Below are positions 1 through 8,850 of a stretch of 64,000 nucleotides of DNA, one piece after another (the first letter of the stretch is position 1; the number at the start of each line of letters is the position of its first letter). The DNA is taken from assembly GCA_023145375.1 (NCBI GenBank), contig JAGLDY010000017.1:1-64000 (forward strand). The letters run 5' to 3'. The notes under the pieces are model-generated. The model had not been told where the DNA came from, made no database searches, and saw only the letters and a list, made by a program, of their open reading frames with translations. The stretch comes from Candidatus Sabulitectum sp. (GTDB lineage Bacteria > Fermentibacterota > Fermentibacteria > Fermentibacterales > JCC-6). A program made the translations under genes and the position numbers.

Positions 1-1595
1 GCATTTGCTCCGGACTCGATCTCATTGCTGTCGATGTTGGCCACTCTGCGACCTGTTACATCGAAAACAGAGATATCAGCTGTACCTGAAACGGCTGTGT
101 AAACGCTGAAAGAAGCGAAACCGTTCGCAGGGTTGGGGCTGATGGCACTGATGCTAAGGGCTGTTGGAATAACAGCTCCCTGAGCTTCTTCTGTGCCTGT
201 CATGGAAAGTGCAGCCTGAACAGCAGCCAGGGCATCCACACGGCCTGCGCCGTATGAGTTGTCCTTACCGGCTGTACCCAGTTCCAGGCTGGTAACCTCA
301 ATGATACTGTCCATCTGTGCTACAGTGAGTGCCGGGTTAGCACTGAGGATAAGAGCTGCTACACCTGCGAGGTGAGGAGTAGCCATTGAAGTACCGCTCA
401 TTGTGGTGTATCCACCATTCCACTGGCAACTTACAACATTAACACCAGGTCCGCTGATGTCAGGATCGATCAGAGGATTGGAAGTATTGTAGTCGCTCCA
501 GCATGTAACTGGACCGCGGCTGGAAAAACTTGCAATATTATCGTTGCTGTCTGTAGCGCCACATGTTACTACAGCACTGTTACCGCCGTGATAAGTCTGA
601 TCAGGATGGAACCAGGGTGGAGGGCCGTCGCCTGGAGAAAGAACTGTTCCTGCTCCGGGACCATTGTTGGCAGCGGCAATACTGTGGTAAACACCAGCAG
701 TGAGAGCATTCTCATTGGCTGTTCTCAGAGAGGCATTGCCTGTTCCAGAACCAAGAGACATGGACATAACTCTTGCGCCATGATCGATGGCGAATTCCAT
801 TCCCTGGATCCAGGTTGGCTCTCCGCCGTAGTAGTAGTTGATCCTGATGGCCATAAGTGCGGCTGAAGGAGCAACTCCTGTTTCAGTTCCTGCGGTACCC
901 ATACCGGCAACTGAGCCGGAACAGTGTGTACCGTGACCGTATGTATCCATGGGATCATTGTCGTTGTCGTAGAAATCCCAGCCGTAGTGAAATCCACCAG
1001 GTGTATCGTGCCACATGACTGAAGCAAGATCTGTATGGTTGTAGTCAGTACCGGTATCAATAACTGCAACTGTTATGCCCTGTCCTTCATAGCCAAGAGC
1101 CCAGGCATCGTCAGCGTTGATCTTTGCAACACCCCAGGCAAGACCTTTGCCACGCTCTTCAGCGTTGAGAGGACGAACCTCTGTAGGCTCAATAAGCCCG
1201 GCATCAGGATCGGATGCACCCTCAATAAGAACAACATCAGATCTGAAAGACATGTTTCTTATTGTTGTTCTGGTTGCCTCGCAGTAAACTGCGTTGGCAA
1301 GCCAGAGCGGGAGGATGTTTGTTGCATTGGAGTTGTTCAATTCTGCAATGATGTCGCTCTGAGCAACCTCAGCGATATCCTTCATCGCGCTTACAGCAAA
1401 CTGCTGTCTTTCAATACTGTTCATTCCGTATGTAGCGGAATTCACCCAGCTCTCTTCAACCTGACCCCGGGCCAGAATGAAGACCGGGATAAGGTCTGTG
1501 TCAGTGGATCCTGCCATTATCAGGGCAAGATCGGGATCAATGGAGCCAGCCATGGCAACTGCAGCCACTGCAAGCAAAACAATGATCTGTTTCAT
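1..1595 (-). CDS. Secreted subtilisin-like serine protease (S8), C-terminus cut by window edge
   Basis: The frame opens with an ATG at 1595 and runs off the left edge without a stop, so 531 codons are visible and the last residues are missing. Residues 1-17 (MKQIIVLLAVAAVAMAG) form a signal peptide. A propeptide-like stretch of about 120 residues follows. The peptidase S8 triad is complete: Asp180 in VIDTG, His221 in GHGTHCSG and Ser403 in GTSMATPHLAG, with an oxyanion Asn in AAANNGPG. The visible C-terminus (SPNPANGFASFSV, then VFDVTGRRV) matches the FlgD/Por-type sorting tail, so the protein is probably exported and then displayed or released. It lies 164 bases downstream of mazG. That gap may carry its own promoter, but I see no convincing one. 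Confidence 0.93.
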   Translation of the reverse strand, partial: MKQIIVLLAVAAVAMAGSIDPDLALIMAGSTDTDLIPVFILARGQVEESWVNSATYGMNSIERQQFAVSAMKDIAEVAQSDIIAELNNSNATNILPLWLANAVYCEATRTTIRNMSFRSDVVLIEGASDPDAGLIEPTEVRPLNAEERGKGLAWGVAKINADDAWALGYEGQGITVAVIDTGTDYNHTDLASVMWHDTPGGFHYGWDFYDNDNDPMDTYGHGTHCSGSVAGMGTAGTETGVAPSAALMAIRINYYYGGEPTWIQGMEFAIDHGARVMSMSLGSGTGNASLRTANENALTAGVYHSIAAANNGPGAGTVLSPGDGPPPWFHPDQTYHGGNSAVVTCGATDSNDNIASFSSRGPVTCWSDYNTSNPLIDPDISGPGVNVVSCQWNGGYTTMSGTSMATPHLAGVAALILSANPALTVAQMDSIIEVTSLELGTAGKDNSYGAGRVDALAAVQAALSMTGTEEAQGAVIPTALSISAISPNPANGFASFSVYTAVSGTADISVFDVTGRRVANIDSNEIESGAN

Positions 1596-1759
1596 ACGCA
1601 CTTCCTTTCGGCTCTGTTTGATGCGGAATACTTGTACCAATACTGGTAGTTAACTCAGAAGCCTGCACCACAATACCTTCTGAATACTGGAGTAGAGCGT
1701 TGTTTCAACTCTTTCTCCAGCAACTACCTGCAAAATTCGTACCAACTCCGATAATACAA

Positions 1760-2512
1760 TCACCAGTCGTTGAAAGCAATAGCAATGCAATCCTTCAAGT
1801 GATCTCCGTCTGAGTCATTCAATGAAAACCCTCTTGACTCTAAAAGTTCCTCAAGGTGGTTGAATCTGCTGATGAAGTTTCTGTTTCTCTCCCTGAGCGC
1901 CCGTTCAGGTTCTATGTTCTTCTGTCTTGCTATATCTGCCAGGGAAAAAAGAATACTACCCAGATCCTCTTCAGATATCTCCTTCTTTAAAAGAAGTGAT
2001 ACGTCATTCCTGCTTTCATCAACTGCTTTTCCCCTGTAACCCACATCGGAAGCTCTCTGCTGAATACGCCAGGATTTCTGGAGAGCAGGCATGGCTTCAG
2101 GGATGGAATCGAAGAATCTTCGTTTTTGCTGCTTCTTTTCTACTGCTTTGATAGCTTCCCACTGCTTCTCCACTTCCTCAGGAGTAAGCTCGGAGGTTAT
2201 GTCAAATACATGGGGGTGTCTTCTCTTCAGCTTTTCCGTGATCTGCTCTGCTACATCGGCAAGATCGAAGATATTCTCCTCGCTACAGATGTCAGCAGCC
2301 ATGATTATGTGCAGAAGAAGGTCGCCCAATTCCCTCTTCAGCTCCTGCATGTCGTTGTTGTCCACAGCATCGGCAACTTCGTATGCCTCTTCGAGCATAT
2401 AGGGTCTCAGGGACTTCAGGGTCTGGCTTCTGTCCCAGTTGCAGCCTCCCGGACTGCGAAGGGTCTTGACTGTCTTCAGCAACTCCTCCAAAGCCTCTGC
2501 TGTTCTATCCAT
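1760..2512 (-). CDS. mazG: MazG nucleoside triphosphate pyrophosphohydrolase
   Basis: MazG hydrolyses NTPs and dNTPs to the monophosphate and pyrophosphate, a housekeeping or stress function. The start chosen is the ATG at 2512 (MDRTAEALEELLKTV), which overlaps the end of lpdA by 8 bases. An in-frame ATG at 2596 lies inside lpdA and would add 28 non-homologous residues. The metal-binding region is clear: CNWDRSQT, then EEAYEVADAV and ELGDLLLHIIMAADI, matching the ExxE...ExxD pattern of the family. The second half repeats the MazG-like fold (ELTPEEVEKQWEAIK, later RNFISRFNHLEELL), so this is the two-domain form of about 250 residues. Overlap with lpdA suggests translational coupling. Confidence 0.93.
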   Translation of the reverse strand: MDRTAEALEELLKTVKTLRSPGGCNWDRSQTLKSLRPYMLEEAYEVADAVDNNDMQELKRELGDLLLHIIMAADICSEENIFDLADVAEQITEKLKRRHPHVFDITSELTPEEVEKQWEAIKAVEKKQQKRRFFDSIPEAMPALQKSWRIQQRASDVGYRGKAVDESRNDVSLLLKKEISEEDLGSILFSLADIARQKNIEPERALRERNRNFISRFNHLEELLESRGFSLNDSDGDHLKDCIAIAFNDW

Positions 2513-3869
2513 GTATCGTGCCGTATCCCATTCCCTCGCTGGCCTCCATGAACAGTTCCGACAACGTGGGATGAGGATGAATGTAACTGGCAGCATCAGA
2601 TGCCTTTATGCCTGCGTTAACTGCCATGACGGCCCAGCCTATAATGCTTGAAGCATCTGCCCCTACGGCCTGCACTCCTATAATGGTGTCATCCTGTTCT
2701 TTGCAGATCAGTTTTACAAAGCCCTCTGTTTCATTCATTCCAACTGCTTTTCCATTGGCTATGTATCTGGAAGTAGAGGTTTTTACGCTTACTCCCCTCT
2801 CCTTCCATTCATCCTCTCCAGGGCCAACCATCGCAACCTCAGGGAATGTAAAGATACAGCCGCTCATTGAGTCGGCTTTTATCTTTCTTGGAACTGCGTG
2901 GAACATCGCATGTACAGCAGCTATCCCCTGGGCACTGCCGGCATGGGCAAGCTGCCATTTACCTGTTGCATCACCTGCTGCATACACACCGGGCAGATTT
3001 GTCAGGTTGTTGTCATCGGTTATGATGTTGCCCCTGTCATCCATAGTCACCCCTGCTGCCTCAAAACCCGAGTCTGTGGTTCTGGATTTTCTTCCTATGG
3101 CGACAAGAAGCTTTTGTGCTGTAAGTACAGTACCGTCTCCCAGAATTACGGAAGCTTCGCCTGGTGTAATCCTTATGCTCTCCGCCGGCTGGCCGGTATG
3201 GATCTTCACCTTTGCTTTATTTAAAGCCTTGTGCACCACTGCGGCTACATCCCTGTCAACACCTGGCAGGATACCGGGAAGCATTTCCACAATGGTCACT
3301 TTCACACCGAAAGTCGCCATGATAGAAGCAAACTCGCAACCAATAACACCTCCACCAATAATGATAAGACTGTGAGGAAGAGTGTCCATTGCGAGTATCT
3401 CTCTGCTGGTGAGTACACCCCCCTGATCCATGAAGCCGGGAACCATAGGGAGTGAACCCGGTGCAAGAAGAATATTCTTTGCATGAAGCTCTCTGCCTTC
3501 CACATTTATCAGGTCAGCGCTTTTGAGGGTTCCATGCCCCCTGACAACCTCTATCCCCAAATGCTTGAAATGTGCTTCTACACCCTTCCGAAGCCTTGTT
3601 ACAACCATGTCCTTGCGTTTTGCAATTAAGGAATAGTCAAGATCAAGAGAACCCTGAAGGCCGAATCTTTTTGCCATTGATGCATGTTTGTAGAGAGAGG
3701 CGGATGCCACAAGGGTTTTTGTGGGAATGCAGCCCCGGTTCAGGCAGGTTCCACCCACCTCTTCCTTCTCGACAACTGCAACTTTCCTGCCAAGTTGAGC
3801 TGCTCTTATGGCCGGGATATAGCCTGCTGGACCTCCACCTAGAATTACCAGATCGTATTTACTGTTCAT
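2505..3869 (-). CDS. lpdA: Dihydrolipoyl dehydrogenase (E3)
   Basis: A class I flavin disulfide reductase that reoxidises dihydrolipoyl groups of 2-oxoacid dehydrogenases or the glycine cleavage system. FAD-binding GGGPAGY is at residues 11-17, and the redox pair Cys42/Cys47 sits in GGTCLNRGCIPTK. A second Rossmann motif (IIGGGVIGCEFA) binds NAD near residue 170, and the FAD motif VYAAGDATGKWQLAH follows near 300. The C-terminal HPHPTLSE carries the catalytic His. At 454 residues it has full family length. No E1, E2, lipoylation or glycine-cleavage genes are in the window, so its partner complex is unknown here. Confidence 0.95.
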   Translation of the reverse strand: MNSKYDLVILGGGPAGYIPAIRAAQLGRKVAVVEKEEVGGTCLNRGCIPTKTLVASASLYKHASMAKRFGLQGSLDLDYSLIAKRKDMVVTRLRKGVEAHFKHLGIEVVRGHGTLKSADLINVEGRELHAKNILLAPGSLPMVPGFMDQGGVLTSREILAMDTLPHSLIIIGGGVIGCEFASIMATFGVKVTIVEMLPGILPGVDRDVAAVVHKALNKAKVKIHTGQPAESIRITPGEASVILGDGTVLTAQKLLVAIGRKSRTTDSGFEAAGVTMDDRGNIITDDNNLTNLPGVYAAGDATGKWQLAHAGSAQGIAAVHAMFHAVPRKIKADSMSGCIFTFPEVAMVGPGEDEWKERGVSVKTSTSRYIANGKAVGMNETEGFVKLICKEQDDTIIGVQAVGADASSIIGWAVMAVNAGIKASDAASYIHPHPTLSELFMEASEGMGYGTIHG

Positions 3870-3991
3870 CCTGTTCCTCTATTCGATTATCTTTACTTGT
3901 ATTCACCGTGATCATAGAGGAGTAAATATAAGAGGAAAGACTGTTGTGGTTCTTTCTCTCTTGCCACCGGGATTCTTCACTTGTAGGATTC

Positions 3992-4756
3992 ATGAAGAAG
4001 AAGGGAAATAATATGATGACCAGTTGTTTTCTCATGGCAGCAGTACTCTTTCTGGATTTTGATGTAGATGCTCTTTCAGCTGACCTTCATGTGGAAACAG
4101 GAATGGCATACATTGAGCAGGGACTTCCGGACAAAGCCATGGGAGAGTTCATAACCGCACTTGAGATCAGTGATCAGGCATATGAGGCTCATCTTGGTCT
4201 TGCAAGAATTGCCGTGATCAACTGCTCCTGGACAACTGCTGAAGAAGAGTATCTAATCTACATGGAGCTCAGACCGGAGAACTATCGGGCACCCCTGGAA
4301 ATGGCAGAAATGCTTCTAACCGTTTATGGAAGATACCCGGACGCTCTGGTATTTGCGGAAACAGCCCTCTCGCTGGCTCCACTCAACGGAGAATGCTGGC
4401 TGGTTCTGGCGGATACAGAGGGCAGACTGGGCAATATCGAGGTGGCTACTACATGGTACAGGCGAATATTCACTGAGAATGTCGAGCTGGCTGATGAAGC
4501 CAGGGTACGCATGGGTTCTCTGCTCTTTCAACATGGAGACCTTCCGGAAGCCAGGGAAGTACTTCTCCCGGCTGCCAGCTCCGGCAAAGCTGAAGCTCAT
4601 CATATTCTGGCTGTTATGTACCTGGAGCAGAATGATGAACTAAGGGCAACTGACAGTATCAACAGATACCTTTACCTCGAGCCTAATGGACACTGGGCCG
4701 ACTCGGCACGGATGTGCCTTGATGAGCTCTTATCCGGAACCGTTGAACTGAGGTGA
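3992..4756 (+). CDS. Exported TPR-repeat protein
   Basis: The ATG at 3992 follows TAGGA and gives a basic N-terminus (MKKKGNN) and a hydrophobic segment (CFLMAAVLFLDFDVDALSA) that looks like a signal peptide. A second ATG at 4013, after AAGAAGG, is equally possible. From about residue 30 the protein is a series of helical pairs with TPR spacing: ETGMAYIEQGLPDKAMGEF, EAHLGLARIAVINCSWTTAEEEY, GECWLVLADTEGRLGNIEVATTWY, and AHHILAVMYLEQNDELRATDSI. Such proteins usually scaffold protein-protein contacts in the periplasm. It lies 6 bases before tldD and is probably co-transcribed. The specific role is unknown. Confidence 0.8.
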   Translation: MKKKGNNMMTSCFLMAAVLFLDFDVDALSADLHVETGMAYIEQGLPDKAMGEFITALEISDQAYEAHLGLARIAVINCSWTTAEEEYLIYMELRPENYRAPLEMAEMLLTVYGRYPDALVFAETALSLAPLNGECWLVLADTEGRLGNIEVATTWYRRIFTENVELADEARVRMGSLLFQHGDLPEAREVLLPAASSGKAEAHHILAVMYLEQNDELRATDSINRYLYLEPNGHWADSARMCLDELLSGTVELR

Positions 4757-4762
4757 AGTGAC

Positions 4763-6124
4763 TTGCAGAAACGGAGAGATCTGGCGGAGAAAGCAGTTGC
4801 CGGTTCGGAAGCGGATTTTGCAGAGATCAGACTGGTTCAGACCTCACGGACCAAGGTGATACATGCAGGACTCACCCATATAAACTCCGGCCCTGTGGAA
4901 AAGTTCACCGGTACCGCCAGAGCTTTCATTTCCAACAGATGGGGAATCTGTGAATTCAGTTCTCCGGAGCAGATGCACAATGCAATGGATAAGGCAGCGG
5001 CACTGGCAATCCAAAACGAATCTCCAAAAGTGGTTTTCCCTGCGCTCCCACCTGCCTGCAGGGACACTTACAGCGATGGTGTAAGCGGAGTTCCACTTAC
5101 TGATGTACCCCTTCGGGAGAAATCTTTTCTTTGCAGGCATTATTGCGAACTGCTGGGAGCATCTCTTTCATCAGGATCAGTAAGAGTAATTTATGATGAG
5201 ATCATTCGAGACAGAGTAATTGTTAACTCCAGCGGTACCAGTGTGCGGGAACTGGAGAATCTGGGTTCAATGAAGACGCAGGCTGTGCTGCCCGGCGGTC
5301 TGATTGCAAATGAGGAGCTAGCTCTGAGAGGCTCATTTGAACCATTTAAGGGCAGAGAGAAGCATATTGAAGAGATAGGCAGGACTCTCCTTGTCCGGGA
5401 AACAACCGCCACCGTACCTCCTGGAAGAACCAGAGTTATACTTGACCCGGAACTCACCGGGATCCTGGTTCATGAAGCCTTCGGACACCTGATCGAGGCA
5501 GACTTTCTGGAGAACAATCCTGCGGTGGCACACCTTTTGCGAAAAGGTGCCAGAATAGGCTCAGAATGCGTCAATGTGGTAGATAACTCACTTCTAATGG
5601 ATCAGGCTGGGAGCATGAAGTGGGATGACGAAGGCACCCCTGGCGCAAAAACACAGTTGATCTCTTCAGGCAGAATAGTCAACTGGCTTCACACCATGGG
5701 AACTGCGTCACGAAATGATGACATGCCCACTGGGAATGCCAGAATATCCGAAGCAGGAAGAACACCTGAGGCCAGAATGACATGCACTTATATGGAGCCA
5801 GGCACAACTTCTCTTAATAAATTGAAGATACAACTTGACCAGGGCCTTTATCTGAAAGGCTTCATGGGCGGAGCCACTGATATGGACAGGTTCAGCATCG
5901 CTGTTCAAGAAGTCTGGACTGTTCGTAACGGAGTAATACAAAAGCCGGTTACACCAGTAATTATCTCCGGTAAGGTAAGCGATATACTTGGATCTGTCCT
6001 GAACACCAGTGATGACCTGAGGCTGTCAGGGAGTCTCACCGGTTGTTCCCGGAGAAGAAGCAATGCCATTGCTGTTACATACGGTGGACCGCACATACTT
6101 ATCTCTGAAATGCAGGTGAATTAA
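4763..6124 (+). CDS. tldD: TldD-family metalloprotease
   Basis: TldD pairs with TldE/PmbA to form a cytoplasmic metalloprotease that degrades unfolded or small peptides and matures some RiPPs. The start is a TTG at 4763. The metal site HEAFGHLIEAD is present with His237, Glu238 and His242. A late Cys near residue 428 (LTGCSRR) fits the third zinc ligand of TldD. The partner gene follows after 19 bases, so the heterodimer can be complete. At 453 residues it is slightly shorter than the E. coli protein (481). No peptide-precursor gene was recognised nearby. Confidence 0.92.
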   Translation: MQKRRDLAEKAVAGSEADFAEIRLVQTSRTKVIHAGLTHINSGPVEKFTGTARAFISNRWGICEFSSPEQMHNAMDKAAALAIQNESPKVVFPALPPACRDTYSDGVSGVPLTDVPLREKSFLCRHYCELLGASLSSGSVRVIYDEIIRDRVIVNSSGTSVRELENLGSMKTQAVLPGGLIANEELALRGSFEPFKGREKHIEEIGRTLLVRETTATVPPGRTRVILDPELTGILVHEAFGHLIEADFLENNPAVAHLLRKGARIGSECVNVVDNSLLMDQAGSMKWDDEGTPGAKTQLISSGRIVNWLHTMGTASRNDDMPTGNARISEAGRTPEARMTCTYMEPGTTSLNKLKIQLDQGLYLKGFMGGATDMDRFSIAVQEVWTVRNGVIQKPVTPVIISGKVSDILGSVLNTSDDLRLSGSLTGCSRRRSNAIAVTYGGPHILISEMQVN

Positions 6125-6146
6125 TATTAGAACTGAAACTGAATTG

Positions 6147-7451
6147 ATGGAAAGATCCCTCATGACCGGTTCGGATATACTCGTTGCCTGCGAAAAAGTA
6201 TCAACCCAGGCAGAGGTCACCGGTATGAATCGCTGGTACAATAGCATTGAGTTCAATCCGGGAAACAGTATTCACGGCTCTGGTGAAAGGACAGGCTGGG
6301 GTCTTAGAATGGTAAGAAGCGGTAAACTCGGTGTTTCCGGAGAATGGGGTGTGATCAATCCATTCTCCCTGGTTGACAAGGTCATAGGCAGTTGCCGGTA
6401 CGGTCCTGAGGCCCTGTTCTCTTTTCCCGGAGAATCTCAGGGATGGGAGAAGGCTATAACAAGTGAACTCACGGCCATTACACACAGTACAGTACAAAAC
6501 TATTTGAATGAACTGCAGACAAGGATCAAGGACATCCATCCCTCAGCCTCACTCTCTGCAAGGGTACAGTGGGGAACAGATTCCTTCGTTATCATGAATT
6601 CCAACGGTCTCCGCGGATCATATTCCAAAACAACAGCCACTACTGGTGTCTCAGTAACTCTTCCTTCCGACTCAGGCCTCATGCAGTCAGGCTATTCCCT
6701 GACCACAACCAGTTCTCTACCTGTTATGAACGATCTCATTGAGATGCTTCTTCTTCCCATCCAGACAGGCAAAGTGGATTCTCGCTGTGCCGGAGGAAAA
6801 AAGAAGGTGGTTTTCTCACCTGCCGCTTTCTCTCTGCTTCTTCAGGCTGTAAGAACAGGGGTCAGCGGAAAACTCCTTGCCGAAGGGGCTTCACCTCTTG
6901 AGGCCATGGAAGGTAAAAAGGTGATGGCGGATCTGCTTACCATCAGAGATCTGCCCAGAATGAACAGTGGCGGGGCTTCAGCGCCATTTGACAGCGAGGG
7001 CATCTCTACCAGGGATAAAACCCTCTTCGAGGACGGGATCTTCACTGGATTTCTCCACGACCTGGGGTCTGCTGCTGAATGTGGTGTGGAATCCACGGGC
7101 AGCAGCGGTAGAAACCTTGGTGAGCACTCCAGGCCTGTATGCACTAATTTGACCGTTGATCCATCTATGGATGGTTCCAAAGACACCCTGACTGAGACCG
7201 AAAGTGGAATACTCGTCACCAGCATCCTTTCTGCAGGGGGAGGAAATGCAGCATCAGGTAACTTTTCTCTGGACTGCGGCAGGGTCTATCTGTTCAAAAG
7301 AGGAGAGATAAAAGGTTACTGCGATGGTTGTGTTCTCTACGGCAACGCGTACGATGCCCTGTCAAGAGTTATTGCTGTGGGTGGGAGGCAGTACAGAATT
7401 GGAACAGATCTCTTACCCTTCATCTCCCTGGATAACATCTCCGTCAGGTAG
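6147..7451 (+). CDS. pmbA: TldE/PmbA-family protease partner
   Basis: This is the non-metal-binding partner of TldD: it has the same fold but no HExxxH motif, as expected for TldE/PmbA. Recognisable stretches are GTDSFVIMNSNGLRGSYSKT in the N-terminal half and FDSEGISTRDKTLFEDGIFTG (about residue 290) with a C-terminal NASGNFSLD-like segment. The ATG at 6147 has no clear ribosome binding site. A TTG directly before it (6144) and an ATT at 6126, 7 bases after AGGTG, are in frame, so the true start is uncertain. The 3' end overlaps the convergent flippase-like gene by 39 bases. Confidence 0.88.
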   Translation: MERSLMTGSDILVACEKVSTQAEVTGMNRWYNSIEFNPGNSIHGSGERTGWGLRMVRSGKLGVSGEWGVINPFSLVDKVIGSCRYGPEALFSFPGESQGWEKAITSELTAITHSTVQNYLNELQTRIKDIHPSASLSARVQWGTDSFVIMNSNGLRGSYSKTTATTGVSVTLPSDSGLMQSGYSLTTTSSLPVMNDLIEMLLLPIQTGKVDSRCAGGKKKVVFSPAAFSLLLQAVRTGVSGKLLAEGASPLEAMEGKKVMADLLTIRDLPRMNSGGASAPFDSEGISTRDKTLFEDGIFTGFLHDLGSAAECGVESTGSSGRNLGEHSRPVCTNLTVDPSMDGSKDTLTETESGILVTSILSAGGGNAASGNFSLDCGRVYLFKRGEIKGYCDGCVLYGNAYDALSRVIAVGGRQYRIGTDLLPFISLDNISVR

Positions 7452-8417
7452 TTCTTTTGCAGTAAGCAGCTTCTTCAGAGAAGACGGTGTTACCCCGTAG
7501 AGCGGGAATGAAACACCGAATGCAATGGCCTCTCCCATTGTGATCCACAGCCTTGCCACAATAGCAGTCAACTCGGCAAGTCCCGGCTCGCAGTTGGGGA
7601 CCACAAGATGCACAAGCCAGACAGTGGTAAGTTCCCTGGCCCCAAGACCTCCAGGAGCAAAAATTGCAAGATATCCTATCCCCATTGCAGCAGGATAGAT
7701 GAATGCACCGGGAAAGAAGGGCATATCCAGCCCGAACGAAAGACACATCAGCCAGTAAGCAACACCAAGGAATATGAACACGGCAATGTAAACAGGCAGA
7801 AGACGAAGCATTTCTGAGAAACTGTATACCCTGAGAGTACTGCCGGTCTTCATCACTTTTGCGATGAGCCTAACGAGCCTTTGGAAAACAACAGGATGAA
7901 CTGTTACTAAAAGAAGTATTGCCAGACCCCCGGCAAGTGCCAGACCCGGCCCGACGCCCAGTCCTGCATCCCTTGCAGTCAAGGGGATAAGGGGAAGGGT
8001 GGTAATAATGCACCCAAGAAGAATAAACACAGTCTCCAGAACAAGGCCCTGCCCGGTTTGAGCAGTTGTAAGGTGGCTGTTCCGGCTGAGTGTGTATTTA
8101 CCCATAGCCGCCCAGACCTTACCGGGAACATACTTGCCTACTTGAGAGAGGAAGTGAATCGAAAAGCCCTTTCTGAACCCCAGATCACCTCCTGCAGTTC
8201 CCGTAACCATGGTCCAGGTATAGCCGGCAAGAGTCAGGTGAATAGCCATAACCGCAGAAGCCGCCAGGAAAAGCGGAACATTGAAATCAAGAAGATTCCC
8301 CAGACCGCCTGCTTCCTGAATACCACTCAGGAGGGATCTTCCCAGAAACCACATTGATACAAGAATGAACAAGACGCCTACCAGAACGGTAATGCGCCCC
8401 TTGAAACTTTTAAGCAT
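7413..8417 (-). CDS. Flippase-like integral membrane protein (UPF0104/AglD-like)
   Basis: A 334-residue polytopic membrane protein with roughly seven or eight hydrophobic helices. The SQVGKYVPGKVW motif near residue 93 and the FAPGGLGARELT motif near residue 255 are typical of the lysylphosphatidylglycerol-synthase membrane domain (UPF0104, YbhN/AglD). Family members are thought to flip or transfer lipid-linked substrates, but the substrate here cannot be inferred. The start codon shares one base with the stop of the upstream gene (TAATG). It is the last gene of the minus-strand run that begins at 14645. Confidence 0.85.
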   Translation of the reverse strand: MLKSFKGRITVLVGVLFILVSMWFLGRSLLSGIQEAGGLGNLLDFNVPLFLAASAVMAIHLTLAGYTWTMVTGTAGGDLGFRKGFSIHFLSQVGKYVPGKVWAAMGKYTLSRNSHLTTAQTGQGLVLETVFILLGCIITTLPLIPLTARDAGLGVGPGLALAGGLAILLLVTVHPVVFQRLVRLIAKVMKTGSTLRVYSFSEMLRLLPVYIAVFIFLGVAYWLMCLSFGLDMPFFPGAFIYPAAMGIGYLAIFAPGGLGARELTTVWLVHLVVPNCEPGLAELTAIVARLWITMGEAIAFGVSFPLYGVTPSSLKKLLTAKELPDGDVIQGDEG

Positions 8418-8848
8418 TAATCCAGAACACTTACTCTGCTGGGCTTAGCCTTAGAAACTTCTCTTTTTACACTGGAGGTGAGAGGAAGAAAACCGGAATA
8501 GAATGGGAGGCATGACAGTTGAAGCATGCGCAGAATTCTTTCCCGACGGTCATCCTTGATACCCATCATGTCTTCAAGGGTTTTAAAAAAGAAACCTTCC
8601 CGCTCATCACGGTTCCTGGAAAAAAGCTCGCGCCATGCAACCGGATCCTCTAAACGGCAAAGGATCTTGATGGCCTGCTTGTCTGTTTCGATCTGTTCAC
8701 GGTATATGGTCCGGGCATCTTTAGAACTAAGCAGAGACTTGATCTGTTTGCGAAGAAGATTGCCGGTGACTATTCCACGACCGTAAAGGTCATCAAGAGT
8801 ATCCATCCTCCCGGACAACCTTTCCATTGCCTTTTCTGCTGTAGGCAT
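8417..8848 (-). CDS. Hypothetical cytoplasmic protein
   Basis: I do not recognise the family. The ATG at 8848 is preceded by AAGGGA with 8-base spacing and lies 2 bases after the hflX stop; a longer form starting at 8911 would sit inside hflX. The 143-residue product is mainly helical and charged (AMERLSGRMDTLDDLYGRG, IYREQIETDKQAIKIL, FKTLEDMMGIKDDRRERIL). It has no signal peptide or membrane segment. The DDRRERILRMLQLSCLPFYSGF segment could be an HEAT-like helical repeat. Its position between hflX and the flippase-like gene suggests only co-expression. Confidence 0.7.
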   Translation of the reverse strand: MPTAEKAMERLSGRMDTLDDLYGRGIVTGNLLRKQIKSLLSSKDARTIYREQIETDKQAIKILCRLEDPVAWRELFSRNRDEREGFFFKTLEDMMGIKDDRRERILRMLQLSCLPFYSGFLPLTSSVKREVSKAKPSRVSVLD

Positions 8849-8850
8849 GA

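Noticed and set aside
725-1069. Open frames on both strands inside the subtilase gene
   Set aside because: They are in other frames of a gene with a complete protease triad and have no recognisable content.
2513-2596. Upstream start of mazG giving 28 more residues
   Set aside because: The extension lies inside lpdA and does not resemble MazG; the ATG at 2512 fits the family N-terminus.
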